From Verrucomicrobiota bacterium (GTDB lineage: Bacteria > Verrucomicrobiota > Verrucomicrobiia > Limisphaerales > CAIMTB01), in the NCBI GenBank assembly GCA_963205105.1, contig CAUJJW010000402.1, positions 1 through 44,384 on the forward strand: 44,384 nucleotides of DNA, read 5' to 3'. Below, one piece after another: positions 19,201 to 29,101 of this stretch. The first letter of the stretch is position 1. Each line of letters opens with the position of its first letter. The translations under genes were made by a program, and so were the position numbers. Under the pieces are notes generated by a model. The model did no database searches and was not told the DNA's origin. It was given only the letters and a program-made list of their open reading frames with translations.

Positions 19201-22200
19201 GATCGTGAGCGCCTGGAGGAACTCACTCGGGAACCCGACACCCGCAACGCCATGCTCCGAGCCTTCAACCTCGGCGATATCGGTCAGGCCATCGTGGCCG
19301 CCGAAGGCCTCGATCGGGCGGTCTACCGTGACACCATCTACCTGGAATCCGGCCGCGACGGCAGTGAGATCGCGGTCGCGCTCCGCTTCCGTGGCCGGGG
19401 CTCCGTCACGGGTCACGTGCTCTCCTCCACCGGCGCCCCCATCCCCGGCGCCGCGGTTAATCTGTTCTCCGATCCCGACTCCCGGGAGCTTGGCCGCGGC
19501 GTCTTCACCGCAACCGATGGTTCCTTTGTCTTCCACGGAGTGCCCCTCGGCGAATTCACGCTGAACGCCGAAACCCCCACCGGTCGCTGCCGCATCGTCG
19601 CCGACCGCCTGCTGGTCACCGGCGAGACGCGAGACATCGATCTCGTCGTCCCGGATCGACCCGAACGGTTCGGCGCCATCCGCGGGCTCGTGGTGGAACC
19701 CGACGGCACGCCCCACCCCGGCGCCACGGTGCACGTGGCCCAGGAAGTCCGTGGCACCCTCGCCATCGGACTCGTCGCTTCCACCCAGGCGGACACCGAA
19801 GGCTACTTCCGCTTCCCCCGCATCCCCGCCGCCAACTGGGACGTCGTGGCCATTTCTGCGGACGGCCGACGCCGCGGCATCCGATTCGACACCCTGGTGG
19901 CTGAAGGAGCCGAACCCAACCTCATGCTCGCCCTGGAGGCCACCGCCACCGTGCGCGGCATCGTGCGGTACTGGGACGGAACCCCCGCTCCCCATGCCAA
20001 AGTCGGAGGCGGCGACCGCGTCGTCCGAACCGATGCCAATGGCCGGTTCGAGCTCAGCGGCGTCCCGCTGGGTACCCGCACCCTCATCGCTGGCGTCGAC
20101 GCCCCCGACTCCAAGGATGGCATCACCCGAACCGGAGCTCTCCAACTCACCGTGGTTCCGCTCGGCAACGACGAAGTCACCCTCCACCTCAACGCCCTCG
20201 GTCGCATCCGCGGCGTGGTCTTCGACGGTTCTGGCACCAACCGCGTGCCCAATGTCCGCGTCGCCATCCCTTCCCCCGGCGGTTTCTACTGGGTCAACGC
20301 CAACAGCAACGGCGAATACGAGTTCAATGGGTTCGGCCTCGGCAGTTACATCGTCAGCGCCCCCTCCCCGCCGGTGAAAATGAAAGCCGACGAACTCGCC
20401 GCCGAAGCCGTGAGTGCCATCGGCCAGGCCCGCAGCGGCGGCAGCATCGACGAAGCCGCTGCCCTGGTCGGACAGCTCGCGAATCTCTACGTCCAAGGCA
20501 CCTTGGGTCGCCTGGTCACGACGGACTTCGCCCCGGGCACCTGGGGCTTCAACAACGCCTCCCTCGACTTCGACGGCCAGACGGTGGTCGCCAACATCAA
20601 CTACCTCCCCGGCGCCAGCCTTCGCGGGACCGTGGTGAATCACCAGGACGTACCCATCGGAGCCGAGGTTTCTGTCCGCGCCTTCGGCCCCAACAAGTAC
20701 GGCGCGCCCTCCATCAAGGAGTTTGGCCCCTTCCCCAGCGGCCCCGACAGCGGCCTTTGGTCGGCCAGCGGTTTCCTCATCGGCCCATTCTCCGTCACCG
20801 CCCGTTCACCGCTGCTGGTCGGCGACGCCTTGGTCGAAGGCCGGCTCACCGCACAGGAACCCCAACGCACCAACCTCATCGTCAAGTTCCCGCCCCAGCG
20901 CGAAGTCACCGGCCGCCTCATCGGTTCCGTCGTCAATCCCGACGGCTCACCCGTCACCCGCGCCGATGTCGCCATCAGTTTCGCCCCGGATTACGTCATC
21001 TCGACGGACACCAACGGATTCTTCGACACCCAGATCCGGCTCCCGGCGTTCGACTACACCATCACCGCCACCAATCTCGACAACGGGCTCGTCGGCCAAT
21101 CCATGATCAGGCTCCAGGGCGGCATCACCAACTTCGCCAACGTCACCCTCCTGGGTAAGGGCGATCTCCAGGTGAACGTTCTCGACGCCCTCGGCGCTCC
21201 CGCCACCAACGCCCAGGTTCGCCTTTACCGGTTCGGCTTTCCATCCGGCGACTCCGCCGAACTGACCACCGACACCCGCGGCGGCGCTCTCTTCGGCGGG
21301 CTCTGGGAGGGCGATTGGAAAATCGAGGTCGAACGTCTCGAAGGCGCGAACAAGTCCCGATCCAGCGCCGGGACGCAAGTCACCCGCGGCGTCACCAACG
21401 CGCTCACCGTCACGCTCGGGCCCATCGGCACCCTCGCCGGCCGTTTCGTGGAGGATGGCACCGGCCGTCCCATCGCCGGCGCTCAGGTCATCGCCCGACT
21501 CACTCAAGCCTCCGGACCGGTTTTCGGCACTTCCCCCACCGCCAACGACGGTTCCTTCGAAATCTCAGGCCTTCCTCTCAACACCTACTTCCTCCTGGCT
21601 CGCAATCCCGTCTCCGGCCGTCTCGCCACCGCCGCGGTGCGACTGATCCAGGCCGAGGAGGTCCGGCAGATCGTCCTGGTCGAACAGTCGCTCGGCGACA
21701 TCCACGGCACGGTACTCACCGGCGAGGGAACCCAGGGCATCCCCGGCGCCACCGTGTCGTACAGCGGCCCGGATATCTTCTCCCCTAAACGAACCGTCAC
21801 CACCGACCCGTCCGGTGCCTTTCGGTTTGCCAATGTTCCCGTCGGCTCTTTCCAGCTCTCTGCCACCGAACCTGCACTCCAACTCACCGGCCGCGCTTCC
21901 GGTGAACTCACCACCGCCAACTCACCCCTGCGGGTCGACCTGCCTGTAGCCGGACTCGGCTCCGCCGAGATCACCGTGGTCGAAGCCGACGGCGTCACCC
22001 CCGCCACGAATGCCACGGTGGTGATCCGGAGCGACCCGATCGTCAGCGCCGATACCGATGCGTCCGGCCGCGCCAGTTTCCGCGAATTGCCTCTGCGCTC
22101 CCATCAGGTCACCGCCCGTTCCAATCGCACCGGGGAACGCAACAGCTCGGCGGAAGCCCAACTCAGGCTCACCCGCGCCGGCCAATCCCAGTCGCTGACC

Positions 22201-25200
22201 CTGCGTCTTTCAGGTGTCGCCCAGTTGACCGGCGTCGTCCTCGATTCCGCCAATCAACCCGCCGCCAACGCCGACATCCGGCTCAGCTTCGAATCCGGAA
22301 GTGGCGCCGGAACCATCCGGCAGGACGTGACCGACGCCGACGGCTCCTTCGCGATCAGGGATCTCCCCCTGGGTCCGTGGCGCGTGCAAGCCACGCTGGG
22401 CGCTCTCGCTGCCTTTGCCGGTGGCGCGTTCACCGAGGCCGGCGATACCCAACAAGTCGATCTTCGACTCGGTTCCAGCGGCACACTCACCGGAACGGTC
22501 CTTCGTGAAAACGGCGCCGAGTTGCATGACGTCGAGGTCGCCTTCTTCTTCACCGCCCAAAACGGCCAACCTGGCTTCACCCGCGCCACCACCGATTTCG
22601 TCGGTTTCTTCCGCGCCACCGGACTTCCCGTGGGAGTGCCCATTCTCGTCCGGGTCGATGTCCCCGCCCTGGACGGCCGCGTCTCTCTCACCACCCGTCT
22701 CACCGCCAACGCCCAGGTACTCGACCTCGGCACGCTGCGCCTGGACCAGACATCGCCCACGATCACTGCCATCGAACCCGCCGACGGCGCCACCGAACTT
22801 CCCCCTCGTCCCTCCATCAGCGTCAACTTCTCGGAGGCGTTGCGCCCCGAGAGTCTCCGACCGGAAGGGTTGCTCCTCACTCAAGGCACCAACCTCGCCG
22901 CCATCGACGTCATCCTCACCAACAGCCCGGCCGGCCCAGCCACCCGCATTCTCATCTCGCCGAAAGCCAACCTTCGAAGCGCGCGTGCCTACTCCCTCCT
23001 CCTGCTCGGGGCGGATCAGGTCGATGCCACCGGCCGCCCCGTCTCGCTCGGACCCGAGGATCTCGCGGGACGCCCATTGCCTGGTACCGTCACCACCCGC
23101 TTCACGGTTCGCGACTACGAACCGCCGCTCGTGTTGAGCGAGTTTCCCTCCAACAACGCCGCCGGCATCGAACCCGAGGTCCCCATCCGTGTGGAGTTCG
23201 ATGAACCCATCCAAACCAACCTCCTCCAAGTCGTCGTTCGCGGCCCCGCCGGGCCCATCGCCGGCACGCCCGGCTTCAACGCCAGCCAACGCTTCGTCGC
23301 CTGGGTCCCCGCACGTCGTCTGGATCCCAACACCCGCTACCAGGTGGAGGTTCGTGGAGCCACCGACCTGTCCGGCAACATCGCCCCCAGCCGCACCAAC
23401 GTTTTCAACACGCTCGACACCCTGGGCCCGCGCATCGCCACCTTGCGCCTTGCCCCAGGCCAACGACCCGTCGCCAACGCCACCGTCACCCTCGAAGCCC
23501 AACTGGAACAACCCGAGCCCGGCGCCGTTGTGCGCTTCGCCCGCAACGGCGTCGACGTCGGCATCGCCACCGAAGGCCCCACGTTCCGCTGGCCGATCCG
23601 ACTGCCCGCCGATGGCACCGTTCGCCTGACCGCGATCGGCCTCGATATCGGCGGCAACCCAGGCGAGGCGGCTGTTCTTGAACTTCGCGTCGGCCCCAAC
23701 GAGCGCCCCAGCGTCACGCTCACCCGTTTGGAGCCACCCACCGGCCCGCTGGAAACCGGACGCCGGTTCAGTTTCGCCGCCATACCTCGCGACGATGCCA
23801 CCGTCGCCGCCCTCCGCATCACCGCGACCGGCGCGCTGACCCTGACCCGGGAGCTTTTCACTCCACCGAACGGCACGCCAACTTCCCTGCTGTTCGAGTT
23901 GCCCGCTGACTTTGTGGCCAATGGCGACATCGAGTTCCGTGTGATCGCCCTGGATGATTCGGGCAGCACCTCCGAAGAAGCCGTCCTTCGCTATTCGACC
24001 GTGGATGTCACCGTGCCCACCCTGGTTCTAGACGCTCCGCTGGACGGTTCGGAGCTTGATCCCCGCCAGCCGTTGGCCCTGGGCCTGACCGTGCGGGACA
24101 ACAGTTCGACCGCCAACACCACCGTCGAGCTTTCCGGCGTCGTCACCGCCACCAACCGTTTCGACCTCACCTTCTCGCCCAACACCGATCAGACCATGCC
24201 GCTCAGTCTCGCGCTGACCAACGGCCTCGACGGTGGGATCGTCCGCATGCTCGTCCGGGTTCAGGACGCCGCCGGAAACCGCACCGAACAGCGACGTTCC
24301 TACACGCTTCGCGGGGTGGTCGGTCCTCGTCTGCGATTCATCTACGCTGCCGACCGCGGCTTCAGTTGGCCCCTGCCGAGCACCAACGTCCTGTCGCCCT
24401 GGGTTTCTTCGCTGGACTTCTCCTTCGACAAGTCGATCGCGGTGCGTCTCAGCAACACCAACCTGATTCAGGTCACGAACTCCCTCGGCATTCACATTCC
24501 CTTCGTCCCGCGCGTCTCTTCCGGCGGTGCCGGTCTCGAATGGAAAGGGCCGTCGCTCCCGCCCGGAGCTACCGTCACCGTTCGACTCCTGCCCGGACTC
24601 GTCGACGCCAACGGCAATCCCGTGCAGCAAGCCGATGGGAGCGACCTCCCCGAATCCGGACTCGAAGCCACCTTCCGCGTGGCCACTTTCGGCGGCCTGA
24701 ACGTGACCAACGGCCATCCCGTCGTTCCTGGACAGACCTTCTTCGCCCGGATCGAACACGAAGCCGCCTTCACGCCCTGGAAGCTCCTGCTCAACGACGT
24801 CGAACAGCCCATTCAAGGTTCAGCGGGCGGCACCGGCTTCCGCGTCACCATCCCCACCAACGCCACCCAAGGCCGATTGCTCGCTCGCAACACCTCCGGC
24901 ACCCGGCCACCCATCGAGCTGCCCGTGGTGGATCTCGCCCTCCGCAGCCGGAACGCCGACGACGACGCCGATGGCATTCCCAACGGTTGGGAAGCCGATC
25001 TCAGCTGGGTCAGCGGGGTCGCACGCTTCAATCCCTTCGACGCTTCCGACGCCGCGCTGGATTGGGACTCCGACCAACTCGACAACCGCACCGAATACAC
25101 CCGCGGCACCAACCCGCTCCTGGCCGACACCGATGGCGATGGCCTTCTCGACGGCCGCGAAACCACCCGTGGAAGTTGTCCGGATCCGTTCCTCTTCGAC

Positions 25201-28200
25201 TCCGATGGCGACGGCATTCGCGATGGCGACGACCTCGCCCCGTGCGTCGCCGGCGAAGCGCTGACACTCAGCCCCATGAACCTGTCCGTCCCCGAGGGCG
25301 TCAGCCAGACGAACACCGTGACCGTCACCGGCGTGGGACTCACTCCCGTTTCCTTCGTCTTCGCCCCGGGAATCCCCAAGCCGGCGTTCGTTGATTTCGC
25401 TGACTTCTTCGCCACCGGCACCAATCCCATCAGCCGCCAGTTGCTGCTACGACCGTCCTTCTCGGACGCCGGTGAGCACGTGGTGGTTTTCGCTATCACC
25501 GGCCGGCGCGCGGCCAGCACGGTTACCACCAACCTGGAACTCCGATTGGTCGTCGAGGACCGCGCCAACACCCGTTTCACCCGCTGGGCGCGTCCCCAGG
25601 ACGGCGTCTGGAATCAACCCACCAACTGGACCGCCGGCCTCCCCGGCATCGGCACCAATGCCGTCATCGATCTTCCGGGGAACTACACCGTCACGCTCAA
25701 CGGACCGGCCTTCACCGAATCGCTCGCCATCGGGAGCACTTCGGGACAGCCCGTGCTCGATCTCGGACGATTCAATCTCACGCTCAACGACACGAGCACG
25801 GTGGGTTCCAACGCGACCCTTCGCCTGCCGATTTCCTCCCGCCTCAGCGGACAGGGTGACTTGAGCTTGCATGGCCAATTGCTGGTCGACGCCGCCACCC
25901 TCGAGGGCAGCGGCATCCTCGACATCCGTCCCTCCGGCAACCTCCAGTTCGTCGGCGATGCGAGCGCTCGCTTCCCGACTCTTGCCCGCCCCGTCCAGAA
26001 CTCCGGCATCGTCCGGGTCGGAACCAACGTCCAACTCAGCCTGGCAAGCCTCACGGTCTCGAACCGCCCAGCCGGCCGCTGGGTGATGGAGTCATCCAGC
26101 CTTCGCTGGGCTGGAGGAACTCCACACATCGACAACGAAGGCGCGTTCATCAAGCAGGGCACCAACGTCAGCCGAATGAGTTCCATCGCACTGAACCAAC
26201 GCGGCACCCTGCGCATCGAGGAAGGCGAGTTGGTGTTCGAGTCCGCCACGTTCCACTTCGCCGCCAACGCCACCAACAGTGGTACCGGCGCCCTCCAGCT
26301 GTCCTCGGCACGCGGCAACGCCGAGAGCCCGCTGGTGTTCGACCGTGGCCTTACTCTGCGCAGCAGCTTCCTGACCAATCACGTCCGGCAAACATGGCCG
26401 CTGTTGATCCAGAACAGCAGCACGCTGGCTGGCCCTGGGGATATCACCCTCTCCGGCCAATGGCTCGCTTCCAGCGCCACCCTCCAAGGCACGGGACTGT
26501 TCCTGCTCACCCCACAGGCCCAGGGACTCGTCGTCGGTTCTCTCCTTCTGGAGCGTTCCATCGAGTCTCAAGGCCTGCTCCGCATCCAAACCAACACCAT
26601 CGTCTACTTGGAAAAGGCCACCCTGCGAAATCAAGGCACCATCGAGGTCCCTGATGTGGCCAGTTTCCGTTGGTACTCCACTCTCTCCGACAGTTCCCTG
26701 GAGAACCACGGCACGCTGTCCAAGTCGGGCACCGGCTCGCTCTGGTTGTCGGGCGTCCGCCTGATCAACTCCGGGCAGATCCAAGTCAGCGATGGTTCAC
26801 TCGACATGGATCATTCCGTTGAAAACTCCGGCCGCATCGACCTCGCCGCCGGCACCAAGGTCGATATCGGAGCGGCCATGACCCACGGATCGACCTCGTT
26901 CCTCGGTGGTGACGGCAGCGTGGAGTTCTCCTCCGGAACGAACGATGTCCGCGGCACCCTCCAGCCCCGCGGCGGACTCACCGTCAGCGGCGGCACCGTC
27001 ACGGTTCGTAACACCTTCGACCGCCCCATCGCCGCCAGCGTCACCGCCGGGCAACTCATCGTCGAAGCACCCCAGGAGTTCCGTACGCTCGCCCTCCGGA
27101 ACGGCGAACTCATCGGAACCCAACCCATCCTCGTCCGCGATGCCTTCGACTGGCCGAGCGGAACCTTGGCAACCCGATCCGCCCTCGTCCTCAGCACGAA
27201 CGCCCAAAGCCGCCTCCGCAGCGGCACCCTCTCGGCCACCTTGGAAAACCGGGGCCGCCTCGAAGTCGAACCCAACGCCTTCCTGCGCTTCACGGGCGGT
27301 ACCTTATTCAATCGCGGCGAACTCACCCTCGCCGGCGCCACCACCTTCAACACCCAGTTCAGTGGCACCAACCTCTTCCGGAACGAAGGCTTGTTTCAGA
27401 CCGGAACCAACGACGTGTCGTTCTTCAATCTGCCTCTCGATCTGCGTGGCAGCCTCCAACTGACTCCCATCACCTTCCGCCTCGGACCCGGCACCAACCA
27501 TACCCGCCTGGCCATCCCTGCCGGCGGCCGATTCCTGTTCCAGGAGGGCTTCACCCACCTCGCAGGTAGTTCTCTCGGCGGCGACGGCACCCTCGAGTTC
27601 AGCAGCGGTCGACATGAGGTGCTCGGAGCCTTCGAAGGCCGCGGCGACCTGGTCTTTTCCGCGGGGGAGGTCCGGATTCAACCCGCGTTCACCAACGCCG
27701 CCCGCACCACCCTCCGCAACGCCACCGTCGCACTCGATGCCAACACCTCGCTCCGCGACGTCGCCCTCGAATCCGGCACACTCCGCATTGGGGATCGCTT
27801 GAGTATCACCCGGTCACTCACCTGGACCTCCGGCCGCATCGAGGGCCCCGGGTCCCTCCGAACCGAACCCACCGCCACCGTTCGCATCAACGGTTTCAAC
27901 GACAAACGCCTCGTCACCGATGTTGAGGCCTTCGGGGATGTTCAGTTCAGCGACAATTCGCGCCTGTTCCTCAACCAGGGCACCTGGACCGTTCCCGCCG
28001 GCGTCACCCACGAGGTGCTCGGCACCAGCCAATTTTGGAGCCAGTCCGGCCTGCCCAACGGTCATCTCCAAATCCTGGGGACTCTCCACAAGTCCGGCAC
28101 CGGCACGCTCGACATCGACACCACCCTGGAGCACTCCGGTTCCTTGTTCATCGACGCCGGAATCGTCGACCTCGGGGCGCGCTCCCAGTTCTCAGGCCTA

Positions 28201-29100
28201 TCCCGCATCGCCACCGGTGCCGAACTCCGCTTCAGCTCCGACACCAACACCTGGTCCGGCGGCACCCAATTCGAAGGTTCCGGCACCGTGCGATTCCCGT
28301 CGTTCCAGTCCGTTCTCCGATTGGAAACGCCCATCGACCTGGGATCGCTGATCGCCCTCTTCGAGAATGGCACCCGCATCCAGGGCGAGTTCCCGCTCAC
28401 CTCCGGCGCCGGCGGTTCCCTCTCCTTCCGCAACGGCACGTTCGAGATCGAAGGCTCCGTGCGGGTCGAACGCCAAATGACCGTCGCCTTGAACACCGTG
28501 GTGCGCATCGACGACGAGCTCCGGCTCGCTTCCGGAGCTACCCTCGACAATCAGGGCCGGCGCGATGGCCAGAGCCGCAGCAACATCCGGGTCCGCGCCT
28601 TCGCCAACCAGGGAGGAACCGTCCTCGGCATCATCCCCGATGTCGTGCCCGGTGTCGCTCCGCTGGGCATCCGCCCACGCCCAGCTGAGGATTCTCCGAG
28701 CCAACCCCGCCTCGCCAGCGCCCGCACGGCGACGGCTTCGCAAACTGAGTGGGTCCTGACCTGGGAACCCGGCTCGCGCGGCCCCGTCGGACTGGAGGTC
28801 AGCGAAGACCTCATCACCTGGCGACCAATCGAGCTCGACGACGCAACCCTGGCCCGCGGCTACCTCACACTGCCCTTGGACCCCGGCTCCGTAGCGGCGG
28901 GCGTCCCGCCTGCCGCTACGGAGCCGGGCGTTCCGCCCGGCGGACTCTCACGTTCCCGTTCGCAACCCGCGGCGCACTTCCTCCCTCTCCCCACGGGAGA
29001 GGGCCGGGGTGAGGGTCAATCGTTCCATTCCATACCGTCCGGTCCGGCCACCACGACCCAAGGAACCCTGTTCTTCCGTCAGCGCGAAACGGAGTGGTAG
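16174..29100 (+). CDS. Giant exported adhesin-like protein: carboxypeptidase-regulatory repeats, Big_5, TSP3 and beta-helix repeats
   Basis: 4,308 residues from ATG 16174; ATG 16186 is an alternative. The signal peptide is MNFPMQAVAIFLLLLLAFLP, with no basic residue before the hydrophobic core. Residues about 10-900 are beta-rich with CARDB-like stretches. About 13 carboxypeptidase-regulatory-like units follow (about 910-2190; pattern GxVxxxxGxPxxGAxV ... T...G.F.F..LP.G). Then come two Big_5 units (about 2190-2415), Ig-like units, a thrombospondin-3 type calcium stretch (about 2925-3030; DTDGDGLLDGRE, DSDGDGIRDGDD), and about 1,000 residues of beta-helix-like repeats (about 3135-4145; recurrent L.GSGTLEFSSG and NSG.I.V patterns). 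The C terminus resembles a verrucomicrobial surface beta-sandwich (VSEDLITW ... GTLFFRQRE) but is interrupted by a repeat-derived segment of about 51 residues (nt 28885-29040). No autotransporter barrel or sorting signal is seen. Likely a secreted or surface adhesin. The response regulator starts 1 nt after the stop. Confidence 0.88.
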   Translation: MNFPMQAVAIFLLLLLAFLPLRTPAAQPLATLEYRVVGAQLRAFPESVTVPRNVPGSIRVAFAAGGTAIDGPIGEAGVGTRIEATLRGPSFPAQRLTAEYGEPIFLPPLRVTGDYQLDDIQLVRGTNTVLQATPSSIPVRVFDEVLVSRVTSRPLTLEEIRDKGIAIDSSNFKVTEFDVTLVLKGKSFRVTLPVAAPAARLSTEIIPVAELEDRSVELERLNQELARTVEIPPEFAAEMPDFTINPINFEEVLDGDGEDKKGIPISGLLVIPGNIAFLNQFFSVQLFTENAAPSGTPLTVNNLRATIRLPTGADGLPARSYEQPGDDPLRMARIGPGKIIQTNLPVVLPGADNQTGTADDITRLQPGDTGSAEFLVEGLREGLHLLDIALEADLEGLAAGVTRVRGRAAGSVLVRNANFSMTFAHPQTVRTGEPYEASVTLLNTSDLTANLVSVSLNKLALSGVVLLSDEKVDLGNLAPGESATATFRLRSQRTGSVYFSNLTTSDDSVRGRLNLFMGVDERGVALSPDSIGFPDWVNALPSELFTAANRVLGQALSIATAGRLPNGVRKLTTKVVEQRVIELAEAGQRLRYEDDPRRVLIDLALDWQGGRTFDAGFDQILRVTDAGREWREAVAQLQESRDTGTAPQRLASLAPSLAGLGQPWWIASSSSADLDPSVQAVSLDNSGAVLDGPSASTLRSDIPLSLGYEALRGSWLASRPDTNFVYTWKCSTTLASVEVGFLELGADGSGERFTWTVTNLNPGDTLTFRPIDGDPLLVQRGANTAPVSPTRTPVTEEPPRVITVRQDISVVSDRVHLRCPIREYGNWGTVLAVLFSKPMSPSAAEVASLYHFADGNGARTVRLQPGGRVCLLQLHRGIGSFTARPRDYDLSIASLTDPRGNPSLAGVHPVLTTPAKGASLRGRVYGLDGNPVAGVPVTLTMEDRVGNKCVPTEYRAGQVFTDDNGFFTLDFVLAEVPFTLAAIDTSRLTDEDARGLLGVLLEAVGPRGSDRERLEELTREPDTRNAMLRAFNLGDIGQAIVAAEGLDRAVYRDTIYLESGRDGSEIAVALRFRGRGSVTGHVLSSTGAPIPGAAVNLFSDPDSRELGRGVFTATDGSFVFHGVPLGEFTLNAETPTGRCRIVADRLLVTGETRDIDLVVPDRPERFGAIRGLVVEPDGTPHPGATVHVAQEVRGTLAIGLVASTQADTEGYFRFPRIPAANWDVVAISADGRRRGIRFDTLVAEGAEPNLMLALEATATVRGIVRYWDGTPAPHAKVGGGDRVVRTDANGRFELSGVPLGTRTLIAGVDAPDSKDGITRTGALQLTVVPLGNDEVTLHLNALGRIRGVVFDGSGTNRVPNVRVAIPSPGGFYWVNANSNGEYEFNGFGLGSYIVSAPSPPVKMKADELAAEAVSAIGQARSGGSIDEAAALVGQLANLYVQGTLGRLVTTDFAPGTWGFNNASLDFDGQTVVANINYLPGASLRGTVVNHQDVPIGAEVSVRAFGPNKYGAPSIKEFGPFPSGPDSGLWSASGFLIGPFSVTARSPLLVGDALVEGRLTAQEPQRTNLIVKFPPQREVTGRLIGSVVNPDGSPVTRADVAISFAPDYVISTDTNGFFDTQIRLPAFDYTITATNLDNGLVGQSMIRLQGGITNFANVTLLGKGDLQVNVLDALGAPATNAQVRLYRFGFPSGDSAELTTDTRGGALFGGLWEGDWKIEVERLEGANKSRSSAGTQVTRGVTNALTVTLGPIGTLAGRFVEDGTGRPIAGAQVIARLTQASGPVFGTSPTANDGSFEISGLPLNTYFLLARNPVSGRLATAAVRLIQAEEVRQIVLVEQSLGDIHGTVLTGEGTQGIPGATVSYSGPDIFSPKRTVTTDPSGAFRFANVPVGSFQLSATEPALQLTGRASGELTTANSPLRVDLPVAGLGSAEITVVEADGVTPATNATVVIRSDPIVSADTDASGRASFRELPLRSHQVTARSNRTGERNSSAEAQLRLTRAGQSQSLTLRLSGVAQLTGVVLDSANQPAANADIRLSFESGSGAGTIRQDVTDADGSFAIRDLPLGPWRVQATLGALAAFAGGAFTEAGDTQQVDLRLGSSGTLTGTVLRENGAELHDVEVAFFFTAQNGQPGFTRATTDFVGFFRATGLPVGVPILVRVDVPALDGRVSLTTRLTANAQVLDLGTLRLDQTSPTITAIEPADGATELPPRPSISVNFSEALRPESLRPEGLLLTQGTNLAAIDVILTNSPAGPATRILISPKANLRSARAYSLLLLGADQVDATGRPVSLGPEDLAGRPLPGTVTTRFTVRDYEPPLVLSEFPSNNAAGIEPEVPIRVEFDEPIQTNLLQVVVRGPAGPIAGTPGFNASQRFVAWVPARRLDPNTRYQVEVRGATDLSGNIAPSRTNVFNTLDTLGPRIATLRLAPGQRPVANATVTLEAQLEQPEPGAVVRFARNGVDVGIATEGPTFRWPIRLPADGTVRLTAIGLDIGGNPGEAAVLELRVGPNERPSVTLTRLEPPTGPLETGRRFSFAAIPRDDATVAALRITATGALTLTRELFTPPNGTPTSLLFELPADFVANGDIEFRVIALDDSGSTSEEAVLRYSTVDVTVPTLVLDAPLDGSELDPRQPLALGLTVRDNSSTANTTVELSGVVTATNRFDLTFSPNTDQTMPLSLALTNGLDGGIVRMLVRVQDAAGNRTEQRRSYTLRGVVGPRLRFIYAADRGFSWPLPSTNVLSPWVSSLDFSFDKSIAVRLSNTNLIQVTNSLGIHIPFVPRVSSGGAGLEWKGPSLPPGATVTVRLLPGLVDANGNPVQQADGSDLPESGLEATFRVATFGGLNVTNGHPVVPGQTFFARIEHEAAFTPWKLLLNDVEQPIQGSAGGTGFRVTIPTNATQGRLLARNTSGTRPPIELPVVDLALRSRNADDDADGIPNGWEADLSWVSGVARFNPFDASDAALDWDSDQLDNRTEYTRGTNPLLADTDGDGLLDGRETTRGSCPDPFLFDSDGDGIRDGDDLAPCVAGEALTLSPMNLSVPEGVSQTNTVTVTGVGLTPVSFVFAPGIPKPAFVDFADFFATGTNPISRQLLLRPSFSDAGEHVVVFAITGRRAASTVTTNLELRLVVEDRANTRFTRWARPQDGVWNQPTNWTAGLPGIGTNAVIDLPGNYTVTLNGPAFTESLAIGSTSGQPVLDLGRFNLTLNDTSTVGSNATLRLPISSRLSGQGDLSLHGQLLVDAATLEGSGILDIRPSGNLQFVGDASARFPTLARPVQNSGIVRVGTNVQLSLASLTVSNRPAGRWVMESSSLRWAGGTPHIDNEGAFIKQGTNVSRMSSIALNQRGTLRIEEGELVFESATFHFAANATNSGTGALQLSSARGNAESPLVFDRGLTLRSSFLTNHVRQTWPLLIQNSSTLAGPGDITLSGQWLASSATLQGTGLFLLTPQAQGLVVGSLLLERSIESQGLLRIQTNTIVYLEKATLRNQGTIEVPDVASFRWYSTLSDSSLENHGTLSKSGTGSLWLSGVRLINSGQIQVSDGSLDMDHSVENSGRIDLAAGTKVDIGAAMTHGSTSFLGGDGSVEFSSGTNDVRGTLQPRGGLTVSGGTVTVRNTFDRPIAASVTAGQLIVEAPQEFRTLALRNGELIGTQPILVRDAFDWPSGTLATRSALVLSTNAQSRLRSGTLSATLENRGRLEVEPNAFLRFTGGTLFNRGELTLAGATTFNTQFSGTNLFRNEGLFQTGTNDVSFFNLPLDLRGSLQLTPITFRLGPGTNHTRLAIPAGGRFLFQEGFTHLAGSSLGGDGTLEFSSGRHEVLGAFEGRGDLVFSAGEVRIQPAFTNAARTTLRNATVALDANTSLRDVALESGTLRIGDRLSITRSLTWTSGRIEGPGSLRTEPTATVRINGFNDKRLVTDVEAFGDVQFSDNSRLFLNQGTWTVPAGVTHEVLGTSQFWSQSGLPNGHLQILGTLHKSGTGTLDIDTTLEHSGSLFIDAGIVDLGARSQFSGLSRIATGAELRFSSDTNTWSGGTQFEGSGTVRFPSFQSVLRLETPIDLGSLIALFENGTRIQGEFPLTSGAGGSLSFRNGTFEIEGSVRVERQMTVALNTVVRIDDELRLASGATLDNQGRRDGQSRSNIRVRAFANQGGTVLGIIPDVVPGVAPLGIRPRPAEDSPSQPRLASARTATASQTEWVLTWEPGSRGPVGLEVSEDLITWRPIELDDATLARGYLTLPLDPGSVAAGVPPAATEPGVPPGGLSRSRSQPAAHFLPLPTGEGRGEGQSFHSIPSGPATTTQGTLFFRQRETEW
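28885..29040. repeat. Palindromic repeat inserted in frame inside the 3' end of the giant gene
   Basis: Arms GGCTCCGTAGCGGCGGGCG (28885-28903) and 28907-28925 pair over 19 positions with one mismatch around TCC. A perfect CCGGGCG/CGCCCGG hairpin (28924-28940) and a CCCTCTCCC/GGGAGAGGG hairpin (28983-29003, loop CAC) follow. These are A-like and C-like modules of the intergenic family. The frame stays open through them, and the translation turns into proline/glycine/serine-rich text before returning to the expected ending ATTTQGTLFFRQRE. Confidence 0.8.
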
Positions 29101-29101
29101 G

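Noticed and set aside
28983..29003. Rho-independent terminator between the giant gene and the response regulator
   Set aside because: The hairpin is strong but lies inside coding sequence and has no following T-tract; recorded as a repeat instead.
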